64,000 nt of DNA from JACPFV01 sp035526825. Lineage in GTDB: Bacteria; Pseudomonadota; Gammaproteobacteria; Nevskiales; Nevskiaceae. The stretch spans positions 1-64,000 of the forward strand of contig DATLBT010000081.1 in the NCBI GenBank assembly GCA_035526825.1, written 5' to 3'. Below are positions 26,352 through 36,779 of the stretch, piece by piece (within the stretch, counting starts at the first letter, position 1; each line of letters begins with the position of its first letter). The translations under genes and the position numbers were made by a program. Below the pieces are notes generated by a model that worked only from the letters and a program-made list of their open reading frames with translations, searched no databases and was not told the DNA's origin.

Positions 26352-27995
26352 TTACTTGCGCGGGCCGCGCACGCGCCCGATCAGGCGGCGCGTCGAGGCA
26401 TCGAGGCGCTTGTCGCCTGGGCCGAAGTCGCCCTTCTCCATCGCCTGCAGCACGCGCTCGGCGGCCTGCTTGCCCAGTTGCACACCGAACTGGTCGAAAG
26501 AATTGATGTTCCACAGCACGCCCTGCACATAAGCGCGGTGCTCATACAGCGCCAGCAGCGCGCCGAGGTGGAAGGGGTCGAGGCGCGGCAGCACCAGCGT
26601 GCTGCTGGGTCGGTCGCCCCCATAGACGCGCGCGGCGACGGCGCGTTCGAGGTCCGCGGCGTCGACCTTGCCAACGAGATCTTCGCGCACGCGCTCCGCG
26701 CTCTTGCCCCGCAGCAGCGCGGCGCCCTGCCCGAGGCCGTGTGCGAGCAGCGCGCGGTGCTGCTCCTCGAGGGCATGGCCGCCGTCGACCACCAGCACGA
26801 AATCGACCGGGTGTATCGCCGGACCCTGGTGGATCATCTGGAAGAACGCGTGCTGTGAATTGGTGCCGACGTCGCCCCACAATACCGGCGTGGTCGGGTA
26901 ATCCACCGGCTTGCCGGCAAGGTCGACGCCCTTGCCGTTGGATTCCATCTCGAGCTGCTGCAGCCACGGCACGAACAGCTGCAGGCGCTGGAAATACGGC
27001 GCGATGACCTGGCTCGAGTAGCGCAGGAAGGTGCTGTTCCACACGCCGACCATGCCCATGAGCATCGGCATGTTGCGGGACGGCTCGGCCAGGCGAAAAT
27101 GCTCGTCCATCGCGTGCGCGCCCGAGAGCAGTTCGCGGAACCGCGCCGCGCCGAGCGCCGCCATGATGGGCAGCCCGACCGCGGACCACAGCGAGTAGCG
27201 GCCTCCAACCCAGTCCCAGAATTCGAACACCTGTTGGGCGGCAACGCCGAAGTTCTGCGCTTCGGCCGGGTTTGCCGTGACCGCGACAAAGTGGCGCGAC
27301 ACCGCCGCCGCGCCGCCCGCAGCGTTCAGCCAGCGATGCGCCGCCTGGGCGTTGAGCAGGGTTTCCTGCGTGCTGAAGGTCTTCGACGTCACCACGAACA
27401 CGGTCTGCTCCGGCTTGAGCCGCGCGAGCAAGGCGGCGATCGGCGCCCCGTCGACGTTCGAGATGAAGTGCACCTGCACCGGCGCGTCCGCGGTGCCGAG
27501 CGCGTCGCAGACGAAGCGCGGGCCCAGGTCGGAGCCGCCGATGCCGACGTTGACCACGTCCGTGATGCGCTCGCCGGACCAGCCGCGCCATTCGCCGTTG
27601 CGCACACCGTCGGTGAAGTGCGCCATGCGTTCGAGCACCGCGTTGACGTCCGCCATCACGTTGTGCCCGCCCGCCATCACCGCTCGGCCGGACACGTTGC
27701 GCAGCGCGGCGTGGAGGGCCGGCCGCTTCTCGGTGACGTTGACGCACTCACCGCCCAGCAGGCGCGCCACCGCCGCGGTCACACCGCGCGCCTCGGCAAA
27801 GTCGCCGAGCAAGGTGAGCGTCTCGCGCGACAGGCGCTGGCGGGAGTAGTCGAGGTGCAGGCCGGCGGCGTCGCAGGTCATGCGCTCGGCGCGCAGCTTG
27901 TCGCCTTCGAAGAGTTTCAGCAACGAAACATTTTTCTGCTGGGCGGCGTGGCGCTCCAGCGCCTGCCACGCGCGACTTCGGGTCAGATCGGACAT
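26352..27995 (-). CDS. pgi: Glucose-6-phosphate isomerase
   Basis: This enzyme interconverts glucose-6-phosphate and fructose-6-phosphate. The 547 residues carry family signatures: VNVGIGGSDLGPRFVCDAL, TSKTFSTQETLLNA, GGRYSLWSAVGLPIMAALG, GTNSQHAFFQMIHQG with the catalytic His, and NINSFDQFGVQLGK near the C-terminus. Basic residues end the protein (IGRVRGPRK). It is transcribed after the patatin gene across a 34-base gap. Confidence 0.98.
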   Translation of the reverse strand: MSDLTRSRAWQALERHAAQQKNVSLLKLFEGDKLRAERMTCDAAGLHLDYSRQRLSRETLTLLGDFAEARGVTAAVARLLGGECVNVTEKRPALHAALRNVSGRAVMAGGHNVMADVNAVLERMAHFTDGVRNGEWRGWSGERITDVVNVGIGGSDLGPRFVCDALGTADAPVQVHFISNVDGAPIAALLARLKPEQTVFVVTSKTFSTQETLLNAQAAHRWLNAAGGAAAVSRHFVAVTANPAEAQNFGVAAQQVFEFWDWVGGRYSLWSAVGLPIMAALGAARFRELLSGAHAMDEHFRLAEPSRNMPMLMGMVGVWNSTFLRYSSQVIAPYFQRLQLFVPWLQQLEMESNGKGVDLAGKPVDYPTTPVLWGDVGTNSQHAFFQMIHQGPAIHPVDFVLVVDGGHALEEQHRALLAHGLGQGAALLRGKSAERVREDLVGKVDAADLERAVAARVYGGDRPSSTLVLPRLDPFHLGALLALYEHRAYVQGVLWNINSFDQFGVQLGKQAAERVLQAMEKGDFGPGDKRLDASTRRLIGRVRGPRK

Positions 27996-28029
27996 GGGCA
28001 GCAGCTCAGGGGGAAGCTACCTTCGATTG

Positions 28030-29517
28030 TCAGCGGCTGCGGACGATCCGCAGTCCAGGCTTGCCCGGCAGCGCGCGGCGCTCGGCCGGCAGGTGCAGGC
28101 GCTCGAGCCGCTCGACGCAGCGATCCAGTGCCTGGCCGATGAGAACCTGGTTACGCACCATCGACATGCGCTGCCAGGTGGCGCGCTCGCCCTCGAGGAT
28201 GAAGCGCTCGACCTCCGCGATCTTCGGATTGACCGTGACGCGCATGTAACGCCACAGGCTGCGCTGCGGGAAGATCGTCACGTTGCCGCGATATTCCTGC
28301 GCCAGGATGGACGAGAAAACGTCGAGGTGGCGATTCGCCGGGCCCAGCGGTAACGCGCCCTTGGCGAGGTCGATGACGTTCTTGGCGATATTGCGCCCGG
28401 TGGCGAACGCGAACTGGCGCGCCGAGTGCAGCACGCCGCGCTCGTCCTCGCCCTTCTTGGTCATGAACGGCAGCACGTGCGGGTTGGTCTGGCTGACGAC
28501 GAAGTGGTTGACGTTGTGCAGGCGGCGCAGGCGCATGATCGGCAAGTCGCTTTTCAGCGAGCCGTCATTCCATTTGAGCAGCGGCATGAACGGCACGCGC
28601 TCCTCGTTCTCGTCCTTGGTCATCAGCATGACCGGCGGGAACAGCAGCGGCACGGCGCACGAGGCCAGCACCGCCTCGCGCAGGTACAGGTAAGGGAACG
28701 TCAGGTAGTTCAACAGGCGCGGCGGCTGGTTGCTGCTTGCAGGCGACACCGTGATGTTGACGATGACGCCGGACTTCTTGTGCGCCTCCTCGAACGACAG
28801 GTCGCGGACATTCTTGGCGATGGCCTTGCGCAGCTGCGTCTGGTCCATCACCGAACCGCGCATCCACATCTGCCGCGCCGGCAGCACGCGCCAGAAATGG
28901 TAATAGGCGGCATCCGTTTCGAGCAGGTTCTGCATTTCCTCCGGCGAGCGCGTGCCGAGCGTGGCGGCGACCACCGCGCCGGCGGACGAGCCGGAGACCA
29001 CCGAGGGCACCAGGTCCTCGCGGAACAGGGCCTTGACGACGCCGACATGGAACAACCCTAGCGTGGCGCCGCCCGACAGCATCAGCGCGGAGCGGCCGTA
29101 CGACAGCGCGACCTCATGGAAGAACTTGAGCTTTTCGGAAGCGTTGAAACCTTCGAACTCGCTGTCGCACAACTCGTTGAGCGCGGCGACGACTTCGTGA
29201 ACGTAATCCTGGATCAGCTGCTTGGTGCCCGTTCGCGTGTAGCCGTACAGCGCCGGGTTGCCGGTGTTGCCGAGGTTCCAGTGCAATCCCTGGCGCAAGT
29301 GGTAGGCGAGGCGCTTGACGTCTTTCTCGGCGCGGAACTGGCGCAGCTGGCGCAGGCGTGAGCGGATCAGGCGCCAGTCGTAGTCGTCAGAGGTTTCGTC
29401 CTGTTTCCACTCGTCGAGGCCTTCGCGCCGGTCGAGCTCCTCGGCTGCCGCGTGCCAGGTGCGGTAGTCGGTGGCGTGCTCCATGGCGTACTGGCACTCA
29501 CGGGCGATGCGATCCAC
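28030..29517 (-). CDS. DUF3336 / patatin-like phospholipase
   Basis: A 495-residue acyl hydrolase related to fungal TGL lipases and Pseudomonas DUF3336-patatin proteins. The helical N-terminal DUF3336 region covers about residues 1-135. The patatin core follows: oxyanion loop LSGGATLGLFHVGVV, nucleophile motif SGSSAGAVVAA, and the catalytic Asp in the WNDGSLKSDLP segment. The FALAT-like middle region VLASCAVPLLFPPVM is also present. The substrate (phospholipid or triacylglycerol) is not resolved. No signal peptide is seen. Confidence 0.9.
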   Translation of the reverse strand: MDRIARECQYAMEHATDYRTWHAAAEELDRREGLDEWKQDETSDDYDWRLIRSRLRQLRQFRAEKDVKRLAYHLRQGLHWNLGNTGNPALYGYTRTGTKQLIQDYVHEVVAALNELCDSEFEGFNASEKLKFFHEVALSYGRSALMLSGGATLGLFHVGVVKALFREDLVPSVVSGSSAGAVVAATLGTRSPEEMQNLLETDAAYYHFWRVLPARQMWMRGSVMDQTQLRKAIAKNVRDLSFEEAHKKSGVIVNITVSPASSNQPPRLLNYLTFPYLYLREAVLASCAVPLLFPPVMLMTKDENEERVPFMPLLKWNDGSLKSDLPIMRLRRLHNVNHFVVSQTNPHVLPFMTKKGEDERGVLHSARQFAFATGRNIAKNVIDLAKGALPLGPANRHLDVFSSILAQEYRGNVTIFPQRSLWRYMRVTVNPKIAEVERFILEGERATWQRMSMVRNQVLIGQALDRCVERLERLHLPAERRALPGKPGLRIVRSR

Positions 29518-29612
29518 TTACTTCTCCATCCCTGAACGAATGGTCAGGCATTCCGTGCATGTTGGATGAATTGCTGCGACGCGGCAATCTACATAAAGTC
29601 GCATGCGAGACC

Positions 29613-29618
29613 TATACT
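29613..29618 (+). promoter_or_regulatory. Probable -10 of the moxR operon
   Basis: TATACT lies 33 bases upstream of the moxR start in the 133-base spacer divergent from the patatin gene. The -35 at 17-base spacing (TACATA) is weak. Confidence 0.4.
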
Positions 29619-29650
29619 GATCGTCCGCCGTTACAAAAACCGAGAAGAAC

Positions 29651-30561
<911 letters not shown>

Positions 30562-30562
<1 letters not shown>

Positions 30563-30638
30563 GGATTAGGGGTTAGGGATTAGGGAGAAAACATGACCCT
30601 GTTCTTTCACCAATCCCTAATCCCCAATCCCTAATCCC
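30562..30638. repeat. Telomere-like inverted repeat between moxR and the DUF58 gene
   Basis: Two 24-base arms (30562-30585 and 30615-30638) are inverted copies with 22 of 24 matches. Each is built from GGGATTAGGG-type units: GGGATTA, GGGGTTA, GGGATTA, GGG. The 29-base loop is not repetitive. The left arm begins inside the moxR stop codon and the right arm ends one base before the GTG of the DUF58 gene, so it occupies the ribosome-binding region. Similar G-rich heptamer tracts occur between genes in some Xanthomonas-group genomes; a G-quadruplex is possible on either strand. Confidence 0.8.
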
Positions 30639-30639
30639 C

Positions 30640-31629
30640 GTGCGTTTCTGGCTGCTGCTGAAAATCCTGCTGCACCCGATCCGCTATGCGCAGGAGCGGA
30701 TCGATGCGTGGGTCATGGCGCGCGTCAAGCGCCAGCCAGGCCCGGTGCCGGTGCCGCGTAACCGGGTCTACATCCTGCCGACGCGTTTCGGCTACGCCTT
30801 CGCCGCGCTGGTGCTGGTGATGGTGCTGACGTCAATGAACTACTCGAACAGCATGGCGTTCGCGCTCACGTTCATGCTGACAGGGCTCGGCCTGCTGGCG
30901 ATGAACCGCACCCATGGCAACCTCGTCAACATCGAGATCCGCTCGGGGCCGGTGGCGTCGGTGTTCGCAGGCGAGGTCGCGCATTTCGAAATTCACGTGC
31001 TCAACGCCGCGCCGCAGACGCGCTACAGCCTCGGCGTCGGCTGGCCGCGCGCGCCGGTGGCTGCCGCGGCCGATGTGGGGCCTGAGGACACCGCGGTGCT
31101 CAAGCTGCCGCTCGGCGCCGCGCAGCGCGGCTGGCTGCCGGCGAAAGTATTCGCGATCTCAACGGAGTTTCCGCTCGGCATGTTCCACGCCTGGACCTGG
31201 CTCGAGCTCGAGATGGCGTGCCTGGTGTACCCGCGCCCGGCCCCGCGCGGCCAGCCGCCGCGGCCGGCGCCCGGCAGCGGCTCGACGCAGAGCGGCAACC
31301 GTCCCGGCCTCGATGAGTTCGCCGGCCTGCGCGCCTACCAGCGCGGCGACACGCCGCGCGCGATCCACTGGAAGAGCCTGCCCAAGCTGCGCACGCCGAT
31401 GGTGAAGCAGTTCCACGAGACGCTCGACCGCGAGTTCTGGCTCGACTGGAATGAGCTGGAAGGCCTCGATACCGAGGCGCGCCTGTCGCAGCTGACGCGC
31501 TGGGTTCTGGAGGCCGAAGCCGCCCAACTCGCTTACGGCCTGCGCCTGCCCGGCACGCGCATCGCGCCGGCGCAAGGCCAGACCCACCGCCATGCGTGCC
31601 TGAAAGCGCTGGCGCTGTACCAGGCCTGA
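30640..31629 (+). CDS. DUF58 domain protein
   Basis: A 329-residue membrane protein of the DUF58 family that accompanies MoxR ATPases. The GTG follows the repeat directly and lacks a Shine-Dalgarno sequence; ATG codons further in (residue 26) are alternatives. Two adjacent hydrophobic segments (about residues 45-85) are followed by a periplasmic or beta-rich part. The family signature GLRAYQRGDTPRAIHWKSL then leads to the vWA-like region. Substrate unknown. It lies seven bases upstream of the transglutaminase gene. Confidence 0.9.
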   Translation: MRFWLLLKILLHPIRYAQERIDAWVMARVKRQPGPVPVPRNRVYILPTRFGYAFAALVLVMVLTSMNYSNSMAFALTFMLTGLGLLAMNRTHGNLVNIEIRSGPVASVFAGEVAHFEIHVLNAAPQTRYSLGVGWPRAPVAAAADVGPEDTAVLKLPLGAAQRGWLPAKVFAISTEFPLGMFHAWTWLELEMACLVYPRPAPRGQPPRPAPGSGSTQSGNRPGLDEFAGLRAYQRGDTPRAIHWKSLPKLRTPMVKQFHETLDREFWLDWNELEGLDTEARLSQLTRWVLEAEAAQLAYGLRLPGTRIAPAQGQTHRHACLKALALYQA

Positions 31630-31636
31630 TGGCGGC

Positions 31637-33649
31637 ATGAAGACCACCGCCGAAGATTACCTGGCGCAAGCCTCGCTGCTACGGCTGCTCGGTGCGCTCG
31701 CGATCGTCGTGGCACCGCACCTGTTGCGCATGCCGTGGTGGATATCGGCCGCAGTGGTCGCCGTCGGCCTGTGGCGCGCGCTCGGCGCGTTTCGCCAGTG
31801 GCCGCTGCCGCCGCGCTGGCTCAAGGTGCTGATGGTCTTCGGCTCGTTCGTGACGGTTTATGTCTTCTACGGCCGGGTCAACGGCCAGCATGCCGGCGCG
31901 GCCTTGCTGGTAGTCATGCTCGCGCTGAAGCTCACCGAGATGCGCTCGCGGCGCGACGTGCTGGTCGTCGTCAGCCTGTGCTACTTCACGATGGTCACGC
32001 ACTTCCTGTTCTCACAGGAGCTCTGGACCCTGCCCTACCTGTTCGGTTGCGCGGTCGCCGTGACCGCCGTGCTGATCGAGGCCAACCATGTCGGCGGCGC
32101 ATTGGCGCCGCGCACCACGCTGAAGCTGGCGACGACACTGACGCTGCAGTCGATGCCGATTGCGCTCGCGCTGTTCATCCTGTTTCCGCGCGTGCCGGGG
32201 CCGCTGTGGGGCCTGCCGTCGGACGCCGGTGCCGCGCGCAGCGGGATCGGCGACACCATGTCGCCGGGCGACATCTCGCGCATGATCGAATCGGACGAAA
32301 TCGCGTTCCGGGTGACGTTTCCGGGCTCGGTGCCGCAGCAGCGCGACCTCTACTGGCGCGGGCCCGTGCTGTGGTATTTCGACGGCCGTCGCTGGCGGGC
32401 GCCCTTTCGCGGTGACGATTACTTCCGCATCGCAACACCGGGGCTCAAGCTCAACGCCTATCAGCCGGCGGAAATCGAGGTGATGGGCGAGCCGGTGCGT
32501 TACCAGGTCACGCTGGAGGCACATCGCCAGAACTGGATGTTCGCGCTCGACGTGCCATCGGCGGATGCGCTGCCGGAAGGCTCCGAGCTGACCGGTTATT
32601 ACCAGCTGCTGTCGCGCGAGCTGGTCAAGGATCCGCTGCGCTACGAGACGGTGTCGTACCCGCGCTATCGACTCGAGCCGCAGATGGCCGAGCAGTGGCA
32701 GCGCAGCGGCACGCGCCTGCCCGTCGGCAAGAACCCGCGCGCCGTGGCGCTGGCGCGCCAGTGGCGCGCCGACGGCCTCGACGATGTCGGCGTGATCGAG
32801 CAAGCGTTGCGCATGTTCCGCGAGCAGGAATTCTTCTACACGCTCGAACCTCCCGAGCTCGGCGAGCACACCGTCGACGAGTTCGTGTTCGACACCAAGC
32901 GCGGCTTTTGCGAGCACTACGCGAGCAGCTTCACCGTCCTGATGCGCGCCGCCGGCATCCCGGCGCGCGTGGTGGTCGGCTACCAGGGCGCGGAGCTCAA
33001 CGAAGTCGGCGGCTATTACGTCGTACGCCAGTCCGACGCGCACGCCTGGAGCGAAGTGTGGCTGCCGGGCCGCGGCTGGGTGCGCATCGACCCGACAGCG
33101 GCGGTGGCGCCGAGCCGCATCGAAGCCGGCATCTCCTCGGCACTGAGCGAGACCGAACTCCCCGGTTTCCTGCGACGCGAGAATTCCGGCTTCTGGTACT
33201 GGCGGCTGCGCGCCGATGTCGCCTGGGACTGGGTCAATGTCGCGTGGGACCGCTGGTTCCTCGGCTTCAATCCTGAGCGACAGCTGGAATTCCTCAGCCG
33301 GTTCGGCCTCGGCGACTGGAGCCGGATGGTCATTGCGCTGACGGTGGCGATCGTCGTGCTGACCAGCCTGGCAGGCCTCATCGCGATGCGGCAGATGCGC
33401 GCGGTGGCGCCGACCGACGAGGCCCTCCGACTGTGGCGTCGCGCGATTCGCGTGCTCGCCGGCAAAGGACTGCCCCAGGCTCCCACCGAAGGCCCGCGCG
33501 ATTACGTGGCCCGCATCGGGCCGCTGCGCCCCGACCTCGCCCCCGCGCTGCACAAGCTCCTGGCGGCGTACCTCGATGCGCGCTACCTGGACCACAAGCC
33601 GCGCGAGGCGGAAGCCCAGCTCGCGGCCGCGCTCAGGGCCCTGAAGTAG
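31637..33649 (+). CDS. TgpA-type membrane transglutaminase-like protein
   Basis: A 670-residue protein of the DUF3488-transglutaminase-DUF4129 family. Five or six membrane helices lie in the first 200 residues. The periplasmic transglutaminase core has Cys425 in KRGFCEHYASSF, His469 in SDAHAWSEVW and Asp485 in VRIDPTAAV. One further membrane helix (about 555-577) precedes a cytoplasmic DUF4129 tail. The moxR-DUF58-tgpA operon is conserved widely, and the Pseudomonas member is essential. The in vivo substrate is unknown. Confidence 0.93.
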   Translation: MKTTAEDYLAQASLLRLLGALAIVVAPHLLRMPWWISAAVVAVGLWRALGAFRQWPLPPRWLKVLMVFGSFVTVYVFYGRVNGQHAGAALLVVMLALKLTEMRSRRDVLVVVSLCYFTMVTHFLFSQELWTLPYLFGCAVAVTAVLIEANHVGGALAPRTTLKLATTLTLQSMPIALALFILFPRVPGPLWGLPSDAGAARSGIGDTMSPGDISRMIESDEIAFRVTFPGSVPQQRDLYWRGPVLWYFDGRRWRAPFRGDDYFRIATPGLKLNAYQPAEIEVMGEPVRYQVTLEAHRQNWMFALDVPSADALPEGSELTGYYQLLSRELVKDPLRYETVSYPRYRLEPQMAEQWQRSGTRLPVGKNPRAVALARQWRADGLDDVGVIEQALRMFREQEFFYTLEPPELGEHTVDEFVFDTKRGFCEHYASSFTVLMRAAGIPARVVVGYQGAELNEVGGYYVVRQSDAHAWSEVWLPGRGWVRIDPTAAVAPSRIEAGISSALSETELPGFLRRENSGFWYWRLRADVAWDWVNVAWDRWFLGFNPERQLEFLSRFGLGDWSRMVIALTVAIVVLTSLAGLIAMRQMRAVAPTDEALRLWRRAIRVLAGKGLPQAPTEGPRDYVARIGPLRPDLAPALHKLLAAYLDARYLDHKPREAEAQLAAALRALK

Positions 33650-33652
33650 CGG

Positions 33653-34429
33653 TCACAGCCGCGCGCGGATTTCCCAGAGGTCCGGGAACAGGGGCTTGAA
33701 CAGCGTTTCGCGCAGGTATGCGGCACCGGCGGATCCGCCAGTGCCGGGCTTCGCGCCGATGGTGCGCTCGACCATCTTCACGTGGCGATAGCGCCACTCC
33801 TGCAAGCCCTCGTCGAAATCGACCAGCCGCTCGCTGACCTGCGCGGCAAACCCATTGGCCCGATAGGCCGACAGGATCGCATCCTGCACGTCCGGCGAGG
33901 CTTGGATCGCCTCACGCACGTCGCGCGCGAGCAATGCTGCCGGCACGGCATGCCCTTGATGCACGAGGTATCGCAGGTATGCATCCCACACGGCGGGCTC
34001 TACGAGCGCTTTTTCCAGCGATGGCCGACCTTGCGCTGCATCGGCACGCTTGTAGCCGAGCAGGAACTCGAGCTCGCGAAACTGCAGGGACTGGAAGCCG
34101 CTCGCCGCATCGAGTCGCGCGCGGAATGAGTTGAACGACATCGGCGTCATCGTTTCGAGCACGTCGATCTGCGCGACCAGGGTTTTCAGGATCGTCAGCA
34201 CGCGCCGCAGCCCGGCCAGGGCCGCGGAACTGTCGCCGGCGGATAGCGCGGCGCGCAGTGCGCGCGTCTCGTGCAGCACCTGCTTGAACCACAGCTCGTA
34301 GACCTGGTGCACCACGATGAACAGCATCTCGTCGTGCTCGGGGCCATCGGAGCGCGGCTGCTGCAGCGCCAGCAACTCATCGAGTTTCAGGTAGGAAACG
34401 TAGGTCAGCTTCTTGTCGGCCTTTTCCAT
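33653..34429 (-). CDS. kynA: Tryptophan 2,3-dioxygenase
   Basis: This haem enzyme opens the indole ring of L-tryptophan to N-formylkynurenine, the first step of the kynurenine pathway. The 258 residues are slightly shorter than common homologues, mostly at the N-terminus. Signatures are YLKLDELLALQQ, HDEMLFIVVHQVYELWFKQ, MTPMSFNSFRARLDAASGFQS and RYRHVKMVERTIGAKPGTGGS; the last carries the haem-ligand His. No kynB or kynU gene is adjacent. It is convergent with tgpA (three bases) and divergent from an acyltransferase gene. Confidence 0.96.
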   Translation of the reverse strand: MEKADKKLTYVSYLKLDELLALQQPRSDGPEHDEMLFIVVHQVYELWFKQVLHETRALRAALSAGDSSAALAGLRRVLTILKTLVAQIDVLETMTPMSFNSFRARLDAASGFQSLQFRELEFLLGYKRADAAQGRPSLEKALVEPAVWDAYLRYLVHQGHAVPAALLARDVREAIQASPDVQDAILSAYRANGFAAQVSERLVDFDEGLQEWRYRHVKMVERTIGAKPGTGGSAGAAYLRETLFKPLFPDLWEIRARL

Positions 34430-34460
34430 GCGGCGATGCTACACCGGGTACGATTCGCAC

Positions 34461-35063
34461 ATGGGGGATCACATCATCGACATCGGCGCCCGCGTGCCGC
34501 GGACGTCGCAGCCATGGCTGCAGCGCGGCGCGCTGGCGCTGCTCGCCCTGCTCGGCTGGCGACTCGAGGTGCGCCTGCCCGACGAGCCGCGCCTCGTCCT
34601 GCTCGCCGCGCCGCATACGTCCAACTGGGACGGCGTCTTCGCAGTGCTGGCGATGCTTGCGCTGCGGCTGAAGCTCGGCCTTTTCGTCAAGCACACGGCA
34701 TTCGAAGGCGTGCTCGGCCCGGTGCTGCGCAAGGTCGGTGCGCTGCCGATCGACCGGACGGCGCCCGGTGGCATCGTCGCGCAGACCATCGAGGCGTTCC
34801 GCACGCGCGAGCAGCTCGCGATCGGCATCGCTCCTGAAGGGACGCGTCGCCGCGTCGAGCGCTGGAAGCGCGGGTTTTACCTGATCGCCGACGGCGCCAA
34901 GGTGCCGATCGTGTGCGCCTATGTCGATTACGGGCGCAAGGTCGTCGGCACGGGCCTGGTGATGATGTCGACCGGCGATTACGCCCGCGACCTCGAGGCC
35001 ATCCAGGCGTTCTACCGAACCATCACACCGAAGGTTGCCGCGCGATTCAACGCCCGAGGCTGA
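34461..35063 (+). CDS. 1-acyl-sn-glycerol-3-phosphate acyltransferase-like protein
   Basis: A 200-residue PlsC-type acyltransferase. The ATG at 34461 (MGDHIIDIGARVP) was chosen over a frame overlapping kynA. Motif I is HTSNWD, motif II GPVLRKVGALPIDR, and motif III APEGTRRRVERWKRGFYLIA; GTRRR and WKRGF match the small soluble subgroup that often acts on lysophospholipids. A hydrophobic patch near residues 21-32 could dip into the membrane. Its last 17 bases overlap the end of the convergent MFS gene. Substrate specificity is not visible. Confidence 0.85.
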   Translation: MGDHIIDIGARVPRTSQPWLQRGALALLALLGWRLEVRLPDEPRLVLLAAPHTSNWDGVFAVLAMLALRLKLGLFVKHTAFEGVLGPVLRKVGALPIDRTAPGGIVAQTIEAFRTREQLAIGIAPEGTRRRVERWKRGFYLIADGAKVPIVCAYVDYGRKVVGTGLVMMSTGDYARDLEAIQAFYRTITPKVAARFNARG

Positions 35064-36294
35064 CCGGCACGCGAGCCAGCAGCAGCGCGCCGGGCACGAA
35101 CAGGGCCAGTAGGGCCAGCAGGCTGTGCCGCGGGTCGGCGACTACGAGTGCGGCCCAGCCCACCAGCAGCGGGCCGAAGATCACCGCGAACTTGCCGAGC
35201 ATGTTGTAGAAGCCGAAGAACTCGCCGGCACGCCCCGACGGGATCAGCTGGGCGAACAGCGCGCGCGACTGCGACTGCACCCCGCCCTGCACCAGCGCGA
35301 TGACCATCGCCATGCCGTAGAACTGCGCGACCGTCGTCAGCGTGGTCGCCCACAGCGTCACGCCGATGTAGACGGCCAGCGCAAGCAGCACGGCGTTGCG
35401 CGGCCCGAAGCGTTCGCCGATGCGCCCGAATGCGATCGCGGCGGGAAAGCCCACGAACTGCACGATCAGAAGCGCAACGATCAGGCTGTCGTCCGGAAAC
35501 CCGAGGGTCTGGCCGAAATTCACCGCCATGCGGATGACGGTGTCGACGCCGTCGATGTAAAGCCAGTAGGCGAACAGGAACAGCCAGATCGGCCGGTGCT
35601 GGCGTAGCGTGCTGAAGGTCGCGCCGAGCTGGCGCAACGATGCGGACAACAGCGAACCAGGCGGGCGCGGCGGAATGCTCGGGGCCGGCACCATGCGCAT
35701 CAGCGGCAGCGTGAACAGCGCCCACCACAAGCCGACCATCACGAACGACCACTGCACCGCGCCCGTTTTGCCGTCGAGGCCGAACAGCGCCGGCTTCAGC
35801 ACCATGGCCACGTTCAACGCGAACAGCACGCCACCGCCGAGGTAACCGAGGCCGTAGCCCAGTGCCGACACGCGCTCGTACTCGCGCGGACCGGCGACGT
35901 CCACCAGCAGCGCGTCGTAGAACACGATGCTGCCCGAGAAGCCGATGCTCGCAAGCGCGAACAGCGTCGTGGCGACCAGCCAGGCATTCGCCGGCGCCGT
36001 GGCCAGCAGCGCGGTGGCCGCGGCGCCGAGCAGCGCAAACGCAAACAGGAACGCCTTTTTCGCGCCGCCGCGGTCGGCCAGCGCACCGAGCAGCGGCGCC
36101 AGTACCAAAATGAAGGCGCCGGAAGCCGAATGCGCAAGGCCGAGGCGAAAGGTGACGACGTCGTCGGGGACGCCGGCGTTCCAGTAGCTGCGAAAGAAGA
36201 TCGGGAAGAACCCGGCCAGGACCGTGGTCGCGAATGCCGAGTTGGCACAGTCGTAGAGCGCCCAGCCCCATTGGGCGCGGCGAGCCGGCGTCAT
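35047..36294 (-). CDS. MFS transporter, UMF1 / Atg22-like family
   Basis: A 415-residue permease with about 12 membrane helices. The ATG at 36294 overlaps the rimI stop (ATGA) and gives MTPARRAQWGWALYDCANSAFATTVLAGFFPIFF-like residues, the hallmark opening of the UMF1 family (YDxANSAFATT). Other helices include ALLGAAATALLAT and FWLFLFAYWLYIDGVD-like segments with charged DG at a helix end. Substrate unknown; homologues of yeast Atg22 export amino acids. Third gene of the udg-rimI-MFS operon. Confidence 0.88.
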   Translation of the reverse strand: MTPARRAQWGWALYDCANSAFATTVLAGFFPIFFRSYWNAGVPDDVVTFRLGLAHSASGAFILVLAPLLGALADRGGAKKAFLFAFALLGAAATALLATAPANAWLVATTLFALASIGFSGSIVFYDALLVDVAGPREYERVSALGYGLGYLGGGVLFALNVAMVLKPALFGLDGKTGAVQWSFVMVGLWWALFTLPLMRMVPAPSIPPRPPGSLLSASLRQLGATFSTLRQHRPIWLFLFAYWLYIDGVDTVIRMAVNFGQTLGFPDDSLIVALLIVQFVGFPAAIAFGRIGERFGPRNAVLLALAVYIGVTLWATTLTTVAQFYGMAMVIALVQGGVQSQSRALFAQLIPSGRAGEFFGFYNMLGKFAVIFGPLLVGWAALVVADPRHSLLALLALFVPGALLLARVPVSLGR

Positions 36295-36779
36295 GGGGCG
36301 AAGCTGGCCCCGGGTCGCAGGGTGAAGCCGAGCAGCAGCGCATCCTCCTGGCCGTTGTTGGCGGGGTAATACCCCTTGCGTACGCCCAGCTTCTGGAAAC
36401 CGGAGCTCTGGTACAGCGCGATCGCGGCGGCGTTGGACTTGCGCACCTCGAGCAGCAGGATGTCCATGCCGGCGCCGCGCGCCAGCCGCTGCAGGTGCGA
36501 CAGCAGGAAGCGCCCGAGGCCCTGCTGGTGGTACGCCGGCTCGACGCACAAGTTGAGGATGTGCGCCTCTCCCACCGCCATCGACATGACCGAGTACGCC
36601 AGGACTTCGCCCTCGGGACCCGCCACGATCCACGCGCTATAGCCGACCTTCAGGCAGTCGCGGAAAATGCCGTCGGTCCAGGGGAACGGGTAGGCGCGAC
36701 GCTCGATGTCCAGCACTTGCTCGAGGTGCGCCTCGTGCATCGGCCGCAGGTTCCACAGCCGCTCCAGCTGCGCGCTCAA
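36291..36779 (-). CDS. rimI: Ribosomal protein S18 alanine N-acetyltransferase
   Basis: This GNAT enzyme acetylates the N-terminus of S18. The TTG at 36779 overlaps the udg stop and gives 162 residues with the correct N-terminal spacing; an ATG at 36740 is a shorter alternative. Motifs are HILNLCVEPAYHQQGLGRFLL with the acetyl-CoA loop, LEVRKSNAAAIALYQSSGF, and GVRKGYYP, the RimI hallmark near the C-terminus. Confidence 0.93.
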   Translation of the reverse strand: MSAQLERLWNLRPMHEAHLEQVLDIERRAYPFPWTDGIFRDCLKVGYSAWIVAGPEGEVLAYSVMSMAVGEAHILNLCVEPAYHQQGLGRFLLSHLQRLARGAGMDILLLEVRKSNAAAIALYQSSGFQKLGVRKGYYPANNGQEDALLLGFTLRPGASFAP